Source: Cerasicoccus frondis (GTDB lineage: Bacteria; Verrucomicrobiota; Verrucomicrobiia; Opitutales; Cerasicoccaceae). Taken from it: a stretch of DNA of 64,000 bases. Below the pieces are notes generated by a model that had not been told where the DNA came from, ran no database searches, and saw nothing but the letters and a program-made list of their open reading frames with translations. The translations under genes and the position numbers were made by a program. The stretch is taken from the NCBI GenBank assembly GCA_031296915.1, contig JAVDPC010000002.1:290460-354459 (forward strand), given 5' to 3'. Positions within the stretch are counted from its first letter, which is position 1. Every line of letters begins with the position of its first letter. Below, in pieces: positions 45,074 to 54,707 of the stretch.

Positions 45074-46612
45074 ATGAACGCTCGCACCCCCTCTCAGAAA
45101 TCATGGTTAAGTATACTCTGTGGAATGATCGCCGCCAGCGCACTTTTTGCAGAAACACCCCCAAGCGCTCCAGCAACGTATTCTCAGCTCTGGGGCGAGA
45201 ACGGGGAACTCTGGTCACCGGTTGGCCGACTGCCTGACTTTTCTTTCGCGGGGTACCACTTCGGCGAAGACCCGATTCCAGACATCCCGGTCGTGTGCAG
45301 CGTGAAGGATTTCGGAGCCAAGGGAGATGGCGTGCACGACGACACGCAGGCCTTCATTGACGCCATTGCCGCGACGGACGCTGGCGTGATTGAAATCCCG
45401 GCCGGTCGCTATGTCATCCTGGACATCATTTGGATTCGCAAGCCCAACGTCGTCTTGCGCGGCGCCGGGCCAGATCAGACAATCTTGTATTGCCCACTGC
45501 CACTCGAGACGGTGAAGCCCCACCCAAGTAAAACCGGGAGCGGCGAGAGTGTTTCGGAATATTCCTGGGCAGGGGGATTTCTGTGGATGGAAGGTCGCTA
45601 CAGCGAGCAAGAGCTGAGTCCCATTACCTCGACAAACGAGCGCGGCGACCGCGAAATAACCGTGGAATCTACAGATGATTTAAACGTCGGTGATGTCGTT
45701 TGCGTCAAAGTGGTCGAGGACGAGCAGGGTACGCTCATGGCCTATTTACACGATGGCGCCCCGGGCAGGGTACACAAGATTCGGCAACGTGAAGTCAGCA
45801 ACCGTATGTTCAGCCGCATCAGTGAGATTCGCGGTAACATTGTTGTCTTGGAACGCGCACTCACGGTTGATCTTCGCCCTGAATGGAAGCCGCAGTTGAT
45901 GCGGCAGACCTCGGACGTCAAAGAATGCGGCATTGAAGATCTGGCCATCGAGTTTCCAATCACTCCGACGCGGCCGCATCACTATGAGTACGGTTACAAT
46001 GGCATTGAGTTTCGCCGCACGATGAACTGCTGGGTGCGGAATGTGCGGATCAAAAATGCTGACAGCAGCATCATTCTGTTCGGACGCTTTTGCACGGTTG
46101 ATGGTCTCGTCCTTGAGTCCGAGCGCCCCGAATTGGACGGCGTTACCGGCCACCATGGCGTCACCATGGGTTACGATTGTGTGCTCGAAAACTTCGATAT
46201 CCAGACGCGGTTCATCCATGACATCACCGTGGACACCTTTTCCTCGGGCAACGTCGTCAAGAACGGCAAAGGCGTGAACCTATCACTCGATCACCACCGC
46301 CGCGCCCCCTATCAGAATTTATACACGAACCTCGATCTTGGGAAAGGAACTGAGACCTGGACTTCCGGCGGCGCTGGCGGTCTGGGCAATCACGCCGCAG
46401 CGCGAAACACCTTCTGGCGTCTCATTGCCGAAACCGACCAAACTTTTCCACCCCGCGGCTTTGGCCCAGAGGCCCTGAATTTTATCGGCCTCCAGACACA
46501 CCAAAAGTCGATTTTGCAGCCCGATGGCATTTGGTTCGAAGCCATCCCACCCGCAGAGCTTGAGCCAGCAGACTTGCACGCCGCCCAGCTCAAGAAGCGT
46601 CTGGGAAAATGA
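45074..46612 (+). CDS. Pectate_lyase_3 (right-handed beta-helix) protein, secreted
   Basis: 512 residues, ATG at 45074, with an N-terminal hydrophobic export segment (SILCGMIAASALFAE). From about residue 75 the family signature is clear: VKDFGAKGDGVHDDTQAFIDAIAA, then VIEIPAGRYVILDIIWI and VVLRGAGPDQTILYCPL, as in GH28/GH55/PL-type beta-helices. Central repeats contain CGIEDLAIEF and CVLENFDIQTRFIHDITVDTFSSGNVVKNGKG. Catalytic residues cannot be fixed by eye. Relatives cleave pectin-like or other uronic-acid polymers. It resembles the proteins at 47848 and 51947, so three beta-helix enzymes act in the same regulon. Confidence 0.88.
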   Translation: MNARTPSQKSWLSILCGMIAASALFAETPPSAPATYSQLWGENGELWSPVGRLPDFSFAGYHFGEDPIPDIPVVCSVKDFGAKGDGVHDDTQAFIDAIAATDAGVIEIPAGRYVILDIIWIRKPNVVLRGAGPDQTILYCPLPLETVKPHPSKTGSGESVSEYSWAGGFLWMEGRYSEQELSPITSTNERGDREITVESTDDLNVGDVVCVKVVEDEQGTLMAYLHDGAPGRVHKIRQREVSNRMFSRISEIRGNIVVLERALTVDLRPEWKPQLMRQTSDVKECGIEDLAIEFPITPTRPHHYEYGYNGIEFRRTMNCWVRNVRIKNADSSIILFGRFCTVDGLVLESERPELDGVTGHHGVTMGYDCVLENFDIQTRFIHDITVDTFSSGNVVKNGKGVNLSLDHHRRAPYQNLYTNLDLGKGTETWTSGGAGGLGNHAAARNTFWRLIAETDQTFPPRGFGPEALNFIGLQTHQKSILQPDGIWFEAIPPAELEPADLHAAQLKKRLGK

Positions 46613-46721
46613 GCCAATGCGCCCGACTCAACATCGGCAGCAGCCAACTCAAACGAGATAGCAAATTTCGGTTCGCAGTCATGACCGGCTGGCTGTTCGG
46701 TTCGTTAAAACAGGTGGCAGC

Positions 46722-47729
46722 TCACGCCATTGTTTTTAGAATCGATTCCGTCACTTCGTGCTTCAGTGGCAAGCCACAGAGGCATCGCTCCAACTCATCG
46801 ACCATGTAGGCGCCCATACGTCGGCATTCACCATTAATACTGCCCGCAATGTGCGGAGTGATCGTCACGTTAGTCAGATCCCAAAGCGGATTCTCTGCGT
46901 TCTCCGGCTCATCGGAAGTCACATCGAGAATGGCCTCCAGATCCTGCCGTTTTTGAAGCACTTGCAGCAGAACGGCCTCATCAATGAGATCTCCACGAGC
47001 CGTATTGACAAGCGTGGCATACGGCTTCATCGACTCCAACAGCTCACGGCCAACGAGACGCCTCGTCTCTGGCAAGCTGGGGCAATGCAGGCTGATCACA
47101 TCGCAATTGGAGAATATATCCTCTAACGAAGTGAGCTTCGCGCCAAGCGCAGCCGCGTCCGTATCAGCAATGAAAGGATCGTAGGCTGATACATGGAGCG
47201 TATGCTCTCGATCCAGCATGCCAGCGACCCGTTTGCCAACAGCGCCGAGGGATACTAAGCCTACCTTGGACCGATAAACACCAGGCGCATGCGGTGGCTT
47301 GGACCACTCACGACTCAGAAAGGTTTCACGCTGACTTCGCCAGAAATGTTTGAGGCTCAGAACAATCAAAGAGTGAGCAAACTCTGCTGTGGGAATCGCA
47401 TTCGCCTCCCATGCCGATGACACGCCAATGCCCCGCAACCTCGCCGCCTCCGTGTAAAAGTTCCGCACGGACCCTGACCCGTAAAAGACATGCCGCAAAG
47501 CCGGCGCCGAATCGAGGAACTCCTCATCCAGCACGGGCATGCCCCAGCCGGAAAGAATGTATTCCACCCGCCGCAATAGGTCACGGTAGTCCCGCCAATT
47601 GTCGTTCGTCAATTGGACATCAAGCGGATTGGTCAACTCTCGAACCTGCTGCTGCGCTTCTTGGCTATATATTTGCTCCAGCCCACCAACACGCAGGACA
47701 AAGGCGCTTATAGGTCTTGTATCGCTCAT
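46722..47729 (-). CDS. D-isomer specific 2-hydroxyacid dehydrogenase family protein
   Basis: 335 residues, ATG at 47729. The NAD-binding motif is VGLVSLGAVGKRVAGML; catalytic positions are the Arg in VNTARGDLIDE, the Glu in VTSDEPENAENPL and the His in ITPHIAGS, so it is probably active. It reduces a 2-keto acid or oxidises a 2-hydroxy acid in the cytoplasm. A perfect operator (47820) lies 91 bp upstream. It is a distant relative of the enzyme at 24353, placed in the equivalent position of the other locus. The substrate is unknown; a sugar-acid breakdown step is likely. Confidence 0.93.
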   Translation of the reverse strand: MSDTRPISAFVLRVGGLEQIYSQEAQQQVRELTNPLDVQLTNDNWRDYRDLLRRVEYILSGWGMPVLDEEFLDSAPALRHVFYGSGSVRNFYTEAARLRGIGVSSAWEANAIPTAEFAHSLIVLSLKHFWRSQRETFLSREWSKPPHAPGVYRSKVGLVSLGAVGKRVAGMLDREHTLHVSAYDPFIADTDAAALGAKLTSLEDIFSNCDVISLHCPSLPETRRLVGRELLESMKPYATLVNTARGDLIDEAVLLQVLQKRQDLEAILDVTSDEPENAENPLWDLTNVTITPHIAGSINGECRRMGAYMVDELERCLCGLPLKHEVTESILKTMA

Positions 47730-47819
47730 CTAATCTATACGGTAAGCCAGCGAACGGATTGCTGATTTGTTACCTCAACAATCATTCAACAAGCTGACTC
47801 ATCGGCAAACGGGCCAACA

Positions 47820-47833
47820 CTAACACATGTTAG
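47820..47833. promoter_or_regulatory. LacI-type operator CTAACACATGTTAG
   Basis: Perfect CTAAC-N4-GTTAG palindrome between the dehydrogenase start and the end of the next gene. Confidence 0.75.
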
Positions 47834-47847
47834 CCCGATGCCATAAG

Positions 47848-50706
47848 TCATTCAGCCAAAGCTTGGACTTCATCCGGGAAGAGACAGACGTCAAATAGTT
47901 GAACCGCATCCATGAGACCTTCAAAGCGAAACCCGCCCCAGATGGTTCCCAATTCCAGTTCTTTATTGGACGCGTCTATCGAGCCGGAAATTGCGCTCGC
48001 CCCGATCTCAGTACCGTCCAGGTAAACTAACAATTGTGTTCCATCATAGGTCATCGCCACATGCGCCCATATATTGGCCTGAATCGACGCCCCCATGGTG
48101 TTCGGCGAAATATAAATTACCCAGGATCCTCCGATGCGCAGGCCACAGCGTAACCGGAGACCATACGTCCCCGGATAGAGATACATGTAGTATGCTGTAT
48201 TGCGGCCGATAACACATTGATTGGTGGAGTCATCGTATGGCTTAACCCAGGCAGCCAGGCTCAAGGCAGAACCGCAATCCAGCAAGGGCGAGTCCGCAAT
48301 CACCACCTCATCATTCACGCCATCGAATCCAAGCGCATAGACGCCTCGAACACTATCCGTGCTATAGGCAGCACCATTAATCACGGCATCCAGCTGGTTA
48401 GGTCCGCTGTCCAACGCCGTAACGCCTGCTCCCTCCTCAAACGCATACGCAGCTAGACTAGTCGGCAACACTGATGCCAACCAGTCACCAGAGTATAACA
48501 GACCGATTCCGGCTTGGTCTATCGCTACATCGAAGATGGCAATGTCATCCATATCGCCTTCGAAGCGGTAACCGTTCCAGATCGTGCCGAACTCCAAGCC
48601 ATCGTTGCTGTTATACAACGTCCCACTGATTGCAGATGATCCAGCAACTTCGCCATCCAGATAGACCAGAAGCTCACTGCCGTCATAGGTCACCGCAACA
48701 TGTGTCCATACATTCTCATCAACGGCATTCGATGAAGTAGTCGTGTAGGTAACCCAACTTGCGCCAATGCGCAAACCAACACGCACGCGCGCACTGCTGC
48801 CATTACCATACAGCTGGACGTAATACGCGCTATTCTTTCCAATGATGCATTGGTTCTTATTTGCGTCATCCGTACGAACCCAAGCGGACAAAGTAAAGCC
48901 TTCGCCTAGACTAAGCTCGGGCTGATCGGCAACAAACACTTCGTCCGAACTCCCGTTAAAATTTAACGCGATCGAGCTATTATGGCTACTGCCAACGTAA
49001 GTCGCGCCGCTGATGACGCCGTCAAAGTAGTTCTCGCTGAGGTCGGTGAGCAGGCCAGCATTCTGGTCTTCGGCATCATAATACACTACCGGCGTAAAGA
49101 GGGCCTCAAGATAGCCTGACGACGTGGTCACAACGGCTGGCTCCGTAGGGGGCGTTTGCCCGGTGAGCGAATACCAGCGATCCTCAGCCGGCAGACGATC
49201 GGCGACCCCCAAAGTTGGCCCATGCAGCGGCCAGGGTTTGCTCCCCATGAAGGCTGGCTTTGCAGACAAATAAAGGGATTCGGGCAATGCGGCATCATAG
49301 TCCGCGTCCCACTCGACAATGCCAGATTTACCGTTCAAGTTACCGGTTACGATGGTCGTGGGGGCAACATCCACATGTATGTCAATCGGGTCGCCTGCAC
49401 TGAGCTCATTGCCCACGACATTGCCAATAATACTCGCCCAATCACTGGTTTCAGCCACATGAATTCCGGCATACCCGGCATCAGGCTTAGTGGCGTAATT
49501 ACGAAATGCCGTGTTCCACGGGTTCGAGCCATGCACGTTATCGAGGAAAAGTTGGATCACTTTATTGCCCTCCCACAACGTATAATTGGCCATCGACCCA
49601 TGCGCGGACATATCCGAGAACACACAATGCGAACAAACTTCACTGTGGGGATCCCGTGAAAAGTTATAGCCGAACACATTGCCACTTCCTCCGGTTTGCA
49701 CCACGTATGAATGCCGCAGATGGTTTGCAGTATTGTCTTCAATCAAATTCAACGTCGAACGGTCTTGAGCCACAATGCCATAGCCATACCCGCCTGTATC
49801 ACGCCACGTATCATTAACCACACAACCACGGACCTCGCACTGTAAAGATCGCGCTAGCCGAATGTGGTGCGCATAAGTCTTTTCAGACCAAACGTCTTTC
49901 ACCCAACATTCATGCGCTGAATATAAAAAGAGGTTAATGCCAGCGCCGTTAGCATCATCAAGCATACGGTCAACAGTCAGCGTTTCGACTCCCGCATGAT
50001 AGACCGGGCTTTGGGCGCGAATCTTGGGATTAAAGGAAGTTGAAAACTCCAGGAACAGCGGGTGCTTCAGCGTAACCTGCGTTCCATTCACACTGACGAT
50101 CTCGTTAACCATACCCGTCTGGCGGTCCGTCCATGATTCATAGCCTTTGTAACCCATTTGGTAGACGGCCGGATCGTTGTCCTGCTTAATTTCGACTATG
50201 CGACCAGGAACAAACTTAGTGCTGTCGATCGATGCCAGAGTCAGCACAGTGCTCCCAGCCGAAAGGCCTCCGGTTATATCAAACTCTGCCGAGGAATTTG
50301 AATAAGAGCCAATAAAAATTCCGTGCTCGCTGTGATCCATTTTCAAAACCGTACCCATGCGGCTCTCTCCGCGGATCACCACTTGACTGGGCACATGCAA
50401 GGTGTCGGTCAGGTAGTAGTCGCCATCAGGCAGGTAGACCGCTTGTCCTTGCGGACATGCGTCTATCGCTGCTTGAATAGCGGCGGTGTCATCGGCGACA
50501 CCATCGCCTACAGCGCCATAGTTGATCGCATTAACGCCAACACTATAAGTCGGAATACCGCCCGGCAAACCAGCGTCCGCCCAAGGCGCCATGCGGTCAG
50601 CAGGCACAAGCTCCGCGTTAAGATGAGCATTGAAGAGAATCGTAGATAGAAGGCTGAAGACAACCCGAGCAGACCAATTACTGGACTTCATGATTAATGT
50701 ATTCAT
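47848..50706 (-). CDS. Pectate_lyase_3 protein with two C-terminal LamG domains
   Basis: 952 residues from the ATG at 50706 (ATG 50691 also possible). The export signal lies in WSARVVFSLLSTILFNAHLNAE. From about residue 50 comes the beta-helix signature YGAVGDGVADDTAAIQAAIDACPQGQAVYLPDGDYYLTDTL and VVIRGESRMGTVL. Two tandem LamG_3 domains follow at about 560-740 and 770-950, both with LxLAAWVxxxDxxxNQCxIG, YDGxxLLVYLDG and a final FDVxx segment, and evidently a duplication. Such modules bind or present carbohydrate. The protein is secreted; the substrate is inferred to be the polymer of the regulon. A CTAACGCAGGTTAG operator lies 129 bp upstream. Confidence 0.9.
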   Translation of the reverse strand: MNTLIMKSSNWSARVVFSLLSTILFNAHLNAELVPADRMAPWADAGLPGGIPTYSVGVNAINYGAVGDGVADDTAAIQAAIDACPQGQAVYLPDGDYYLTDTLHVPSQVVIRGESRMGTVLKMDHSEHGIFIGSYSNSSAEFDITGGLSAGSTVLTLASIDSTKFVPGRIVEIKQDNDPAVYQMGYKGYESWTDRQTGMVNEIVSVNGTQVTLKHPLFLEFSTSFNPKIRAQSPVYHAGVETLTVDRMLDDANGAGINLFLYSAHECWVKDVWSEKTYAHHIRLARSLQCEVRGCVVNDTWRDTGGYGYGIVAQDRSTLNLIEDNTANHLRHSYVVQTGGSGNVFGYNFSRDPHSEVCSHCVFSDMSAHGSMANYTLWEGNKVIQLFLDNVHGSNPWNTAFRNYATKPDAGYAGIHVAETSDWASIIGNVVGNELSAGDPIDIHVDVAPTTIVTGNLNGKSGIVEWDADYDAALPESLYLSAKPAFMGSKPWPLHGPTLGVADRLPAEDRWYSLTGQTPPTEPAVVTTSSGYLEALFTPVVYYDAEDQNAGLLTDLSENYFDGVISGATYVGSSHNSSIALNFNGSSDEVFVADQPELSLGEGFTLSAWVRTDDANKNQCIIGKNSAYYVQLYGNGSSARVRVGLRIGASWVTYTTTSSNAVDENVWTHVAVTYDGSELLVYLDGEVAGSSAISGTLYNSNDGLEFGTIWNGYRFEGDMDDIAIFDVAIDQAGIGLLYSGDWLASVLPTSLAAYAFEEGAGVTALDSGPNQLDAVINGAAYSTDSVRGVYALGFDGVNDEVVIADSPLLDCGSALSLAAWVKPYDDSTNQCVIGRNTAYYMYLYPGTYGLRLRCGLRIGGSWVIYISPNTMGASIQANIWAHVAMTYDGTQLLVYLDGTEIGASAISGSIDASNKELELGTIWGGFRFEGLMDAVQLFDVCLFPDEVQALAE

Positions 50707-50834
50707 AGCAACGTTTGCATATGCGCCAAAATCGTAAGCGCCGTAGCTCAATGGGGTTAATTTGAGGTGTATATCCTCACGCGAGGAACGAACTAAGCTT
50801 AGTTTAACTCACCACTTTGCCGATGCTCTCATGC

Positions 50835-50848
50835 CTAACGCAGGTTAG
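50835..50848. promoter_or_regulatory. LacI-type operator CTAACGCAGGTTAG
   Basis: Perfect arms; upstream of the beta-helix/LamG gene starting at 50706. Confidence 0.7.
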
Positions 50849-50856
50849 TCCGTTCA

Positions 50857-50889
50857 AAAAAAGCCCGTCTGCTGATCCAATAAACGGGC
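50857..50889 (-). terminator. terminator of the 51119-54557 operon
   Basis: On the minus strand GCCCGT and ACGGGC form a stem that is followed by seven T; about 230 bp after the stop at 51119. Confidence 0.75.
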
Positions 50890-51118
50890 GTGCCAATAGT
50901 CAGAATATTCCGAATGCCCATCATCCCTAAGTTACCCAACCCCTAGGTGTATTGTGTCGGAACACCATCTTGGTTTTGCGATGCAAAACACTCCTTGGCT
51001 GTGTCTCAACTCACATAGAGGTTGTGACTACCTCCTATTTTCAGTTCGTGGCGTTTGAGTAGGCCTTTACTTGGGTGCTTCGATCATGACGCAGTCGTAA
51101 TCGGGCGTTCCTAGCAAA

Positions 51119-51925
51119 CTACTTAGCTTCGCCTTTAGCTTCAAACGCAGCAATGCCCAGCATGTAGGGAGATGTTGGCGTAGCGTTGCCAAACCACTGG
51201 TCTTCCTCCACATAAAGTCCAACTGCCATAACGTCGCTCAAATCGAGAGAGTTGTATTCAGCCGATCTGTCATCGAAATTTAGATTATCCTCTGGATGAT
51301 AAGGCGCCCACTTAACACCGACCAAATTCTGTTTCCCGATTTCACTAGAGCCGCTGTTGGTCATGTTAAAATCGAAATCCGACACATAATACACGCCGCC
51401 AATTTCAACCACATAGCGACCGCTCACATTGCGCTCAGAACCAGTGAAGTACGTATTCCACTTCACGGATAATCCATCGATTCGAACGTCACCTTTGTTG
51501 AATGGCTTTTTGAAATCTTCCTTTTTAAAAATAATGACAACGTGCAAGGCCATCTCTGCATCAGCCCATCCATTTTTGCTGTAGCACTGCATCGTAATCG
51601 GATGAGAGCCTTGGTGATTGAAACGAATTTGTTCGCGGTTGAATATCCATTCCGGGTTGGTGGATTCAAACTGATAGCCGCCGTAGATGGATGGACCAGA
51701 ATAGCCAGAATACACATTGTTTTTCAACAAGGGCTCTTTGGCGCTAAACTCCACAACTTTCACATTGGGAGCGGATATGGACTGATCCGCATAACGGTCA
51801 AAATCAATATCATACTCGATGCCATACTCCGAGGGTTCGTAAGACACGACCACATCACTGGCCGACAAGCACAGAGTAAACATTGCCAACATTGGCAAGA
51901 TGAGATTTGAAGGGAGGTTTTTCAT
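51119..51925 (-). CDS. secreted protein related to the neighbouring PEP-CTERM protein but lacking the sorting signal
   Basis: 268 residues, ATG at 51925, signal peptide LILPMLAMFTLCLSAS. It aligns along its length with the protein at 54763: GPSIYGGYQFES and FNREQIR here against GPVFYGGYQFSS and FSRQQIR there; ALHVVIIFKKEDF against SLHAAFLFKQEDF; GRYVVEIGGVYYVSDF against GRFLVEVGGSFYVSNS. The C-terminus ends LGIAAFEAKGEAK with no PEP motif, helix or arginine cluster. So one paralogue should be released or periplasmic while the other is surface-sorted. No enzyme motif; the fold looks like a beta-sandwich, perhaps carbohydrate-binding. It is the last gene of the four-gene operon, 21 bp after the previous stop. 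Confidence 0.85.
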   Translation of the reverse strand: MKNLPSNLILPMLAMFTLCLSASDVVVSYEPSEYGIEYDIDFDRYADQSISAPNVKVVEFSAKEPLLKNNVYSGYSGPSIYGGYQFESTNPEWIFNREQIRFNHQGSHPITMQCYSKNGWADAEMALHVVIIFKKEDFKKPFNKGDVRIDGLSVKWNTYFTGSERNVSGRYVVEIGGVYYVSDFDFNMTNSGSSEIGKQNLVGVKWAPYHPEDNLNFDDRSAEYNSLDLSDVMAVGLYVEEDQWFGNATPTSPYMLGIAAFEAKGEAK

Positions 51926-51946
51926 AGATATATCTTTCGTAAAGTG

Positions 51947-53776
51947 TTACTTGCCGCTCAGTTTGATTTTCCGGGAGCCAAAGACTGCCACTAAGCCAAC
52001 CAACACAATCAGACCACCGAAGTATATGAAGACTGAATCCCCACCCTCGCTGTCCTCATTCTTGGAGTTCGCTGATTCCGCGATCGTAAGCGTTGGTTCA
52101 ACGTCTGGCGCGGAGTCCATAGTGGGTGTCGCAACGTTTTTGCTGCGTAGCTTCAGGTCAGCTTGAACGGCGACTTTACCTTGATTCAGGCGTAACTTCA
52201 GCTGTTCCTCATATAGCGACTGCGGATAAAGCCTCTCCCACTCGCCAGAGCCTTCTACATAATCCCAGGGCAGGGTGCCTTGGTACTGTGCCTCAAGCCA
52301 ATCGAGCCTGGGTTTATCAAGGTCCACTTTGGTATATGTGCGCAGCGAGTCGGACAGGCCAATTAAATAGCCCCATCCATATTGCGCAGAGCGAATTTCG
52401 CCATCGCCGCTACAGTTCCAATAAACAGATTCAGTAACCGTGTGCCCAGCACCGCCACTTTTTTCCCCGCGGTTCATGCCATGCCAGCCATCGTTTATCA
52501 CACAGGAGTCCACCAGGTTGGCGATCGCAAGAGAGTGATGAAAATCGGATGGGCCCAAGTTATTATTAAAGTCGCTCAGCGAACCTCCGGTCGATTCGCA
52601 TCGGAGGTAAACGTTGCCCACGTTACCGAACAACCAGCTTGCAGTGTAATTGTGGCGACCGCCAATCCCCTTACAATCAACCGTCAACACATCATTGCCG
52701 CCCTCCACGACATAGAGGTAACCATGCCCTCCGCCATCCCTTCGCTGAGCATAGTAAAATCCGCAGTCTTGAAGCGTGATGCGCTTGCAACGAATCACTA
52801 CGATCCCTTTGTCATAGACTTGATACTTCGCATCATAGCCCTCTCCGATGGGCAACATCGACTCCACGTTTCGAGTCCAACAATTCTTTGCATCGATAAA
52901 CCGGATCAGCTCACGCCGGACATCTTGTGACAACGTCTCCACCACCCCCTCACGCATCGCATTAGTAATAGAAAGGTCCTCAACGCCACATTCCTCCAGC
53001 AGATGCGTTCGCCTTTTGATAGACGCCATATCACGCACCTTGATTGGATACCGCACTGGAGTATCCAGAGTCACCTTATGTGGCTCGCTGGATGTGTCCA
53101 CGGCTTCGACATTGGCCTGAAAGAACGTCATCCACTTGCCGTTATGCGGCTTCCATACCCCGGTCATGCCATGCTCTTCAATGAACTCATCCGATATGAT
53201 CCATCCCACATCAACGTCATCGCCAACCTTTAGGTCACTCGCGTTCTCCACCCAGACATCCTTGCTCAAACGTGGGGTATCTTTGACCAGCAGCTTACTT
53301 ACATCCGTTTTGTTTTCGCCAGCGAATCGAATCGCCGTCACCCTTTTCTCTGCTTCATCAACAAACTGCAACCGGGTCTTCCCCACACCATTACCACGTA
53401 TAACGACGCCATCGCGATTTACATTCAAGCCACTGCTAAAATAGTAATGCCCCTCGGGCAAATAGACCACACCGCCTCCCGCTGCCTCTGCCGCATCAAT
53501 GGTCGCCTGAACGCTGACCGTTGAATCCTCTACACCTGTATTATCAGCGCCAAACTGCTCCACAGCATTAAAGACCGGGCCCTTAATTGTTGGTATTGGC
53601 TTTTCCCCACTATGATAGCCGGCATAAGAAAAATCGTGCAGAAAGCGCCCTTCCTCATCCGACAACCCGGGAGTCCAGTTCTCTGGAAAAAGATGACTAC
53701 GCCAAACACCACTTTGCGCATTCAAGCCCGCGTGAAGCAGCGCCAAGATCAGGGTAAAAAAGTATGACTTAAACAT
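51947..53776 (-). CDS. Pectate_lyase_3 protein with a C-terminal membrane helix
   Basis: 609 residues, ATG at 53776, signal peptide SYFFTLILALLHAGLNAQ. The beta-helix signature starts near residue 65: VEQFGADNTGVEDSTVSVQATIDAAEAAGGGVVYLPEGHYYFSSGL and VVIRGNGVGKTRLQFV. Central repeats include CGVEDLSITNA and CWTRNVESM. The last 30 residues are an acidic linker (NSKNEDSEGGDS), a helix VFIYFGGLIVLVGLVAVF and basic GSRKIKLSGK. This is a tripartite tail that could be a sorting or anchoring signal without a PEP motif. It probably attacks the regulon's uronic-acid polymer at the cell surface. Third gene of the operon, 11 bp after the deacetylase stop. Confidence 0.9.
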   Translation of the reverse strand: MFKSYFFTLILALLHAGLNAQSGVWRSHLFPENWTPGLSDEEGRFLHDFSYAGYHSGEKPIPTIKGPVFNAVEQFGADNTGVEDSTVSVQATIDAAEAAGGGVVYLPEGHYYFSSGLNVNRDGVVIRGNGVGKTRLQFVDEAEKRVTAIRFAGENKTDVSKLLVKDTPRLSKDVWVENASDLKVGDDVDVGWIISDEFIEEHGMTGVWKPHNGKWMTFFQANVEAVDTSSEPHKVTLDTPVRYPIKVRDMASIKRRTHLLEECGVEDLSITNAMREGVVETLSQDVRRELIRFIDAKNCWTRNVESMLPIGEGYDAKYQVYDKGIVVIRCKRITLQDCGFYYAQRRDGGGHGYLYVVEGGNDVLTVDCKGIGGRHNYTASWLFGNVGNVYLRCESTGGSLSDFNNNLGPSDFHHSLAIANLVDSCVINDGWHGMNRGEKSGGAGHTVTESVYWNCSGDGEIRSAQYGWGYLIGLSDSLRTYTKVDLDKPRLDWLEAQYQGTLPWDYVEGSGEWERLYPQSLYEEQLKLRLNQGKVAVQADLKLRSKNVATPTMDSAPDVEPTLTIAESANSKNEDSEGGDSVFIYFGGLIVLVGLVAVFGSRKIKLSGK

Positions 53777-53787
53777 GTAACGACTGA

Positions 53788-54557
53788 CTAAGCTTCTGGT
53801 GAAAAATCCCGTGGCAGCGCGAACGTTGCACCCTGTTCACGCAGGTAGGAAACAATTTTGATAAATTCGGCAAACTCACTTTCATCCCACATTCCTGGAT
53901 GGCCCTGCAGGACCAAGGGAGACTTCGGCGGATTGCTTTCGTAGCTTTTTTTGAAGACCTCGAAATCTACGTGGCCGACTTTAGGCTCGAGATTCACTTT
54001 GTAGTCGCGTTTCAAGCTCTTAGCGCCTTGTACTGATTTACCCGAACCATACAGCCAGACGTTCAGTTCAGGAAATTGGCCCAGCGCAATTCGCGTGTCG
54101 TCATCCACTGCATTGAATGGCGCGCCGAAGGTGGAAAATGTCACCCAAGTTTTTCGCGCCCTAATCGTTGCGAGTCGCCAATGTGCTTCAGTTGATGCTC
54201 AAGTCCACTGTTGGAGAACTCGGACACCTTAGCATCGCCATCCATCCAACGTTTATGATCGTAACCGTGATTCCACAATTCAATAAGGTCGCTACTGCTC
54301 CAAGCCGTTAGCGTTTGAAAGTAGGCTGGCTGGTCCCCCTCCAGCGAATCACAGATAATGCCCATCGAGACAGGCACCTGCTCCTCAATCGCAAAATCAT
54401 AAAGGCGCTGCCAGCGCTCTGGCACATCACCATGCCTCGCGCACACATCATCCATTTTGAACACAACGACCGTCACTGGTGTTGGTTCAACCGCGAGAAT
54501 ACTGATTGGCAAAAGGCTCAACAACAAGCCTGGGAGAATTCGAAAAAGCCTGGGCAT
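53788..54557 (-). pseudogene. polysaccharide deacetylase-like protein, split by a one-base frameshift
   Basis: Two overlapping frames encode one protein. The first, from ATG 54557 (MPRLFRILPGLLLSLLPISIL, a signal peptide), reads VTVVVFKMDDVCARHGDVP and LIELWNHGYDHKRW, with the Asp-Asp and the H-x3-4-H-type metal ligands of NodB/DUF2334-like deacetylases. It ends REKLG-stop at 54141. The second frame overlaps by four bases and continues VTFSTFGAPFNAVDDDTRIAL ... LVLQGHPGMWDESEFAEF, the expected C-terminal half with its HPGMWD motif. A run of three G where four are needed (about 54145) explains the break. Removal of acetyl groups from the substrate is the inferred role. It could be decayed, or an error in the sequence. 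Confidence 0.8.
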
Positions 54558-54622
54558 TACAATGATATCGGGTATGCCATTCATCCGATTACAGAAGCAC
54601 GGTTTTGACAATTGGGCCTACG

Positions 54623-54636
54623 CTAACAGATGTTAG
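54623..54636. promoter_or_regulatory. LacI-type operator CTAACAGATGTTAG
   Basis: Perfect arms; 66 bp before the deacetylase ATG, so it would control the four-gene operon 54557-51119. Confidence 0.75.
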
Positions 54637-54707
54637 ACTTGCACGTGCCGTATAAGCGAAATCACCTCCCAATGCGTATTTCAACAAGCATACGCGCGAA
54701 AATAAAA

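Larger units (their letters stand above)
50707..51118. other. 412-bp gap with an operator and a terminator
   Basis: No gene. It contains the operator at 50835 serving the gene to its left and the terminator at 50857 serving the operon to its right; nothing else was recognised in 50890-51118. Confidence 0.6.

Noticed and set aside
45215-46219. Antisense frames of 131 and 157 codons against the beta-helix gene at 45074
   Set aside because: The plus-strand gene has a signal peptide and clear Pectate_lyase_3 motifs; the antisense products show none.
49156-49659. Plus-strand 167-codon frame opposite the beta-helix/LamG gene
   Set aside because: Shadow of the strongly supported minus-strand gene, with no recognisable motif.
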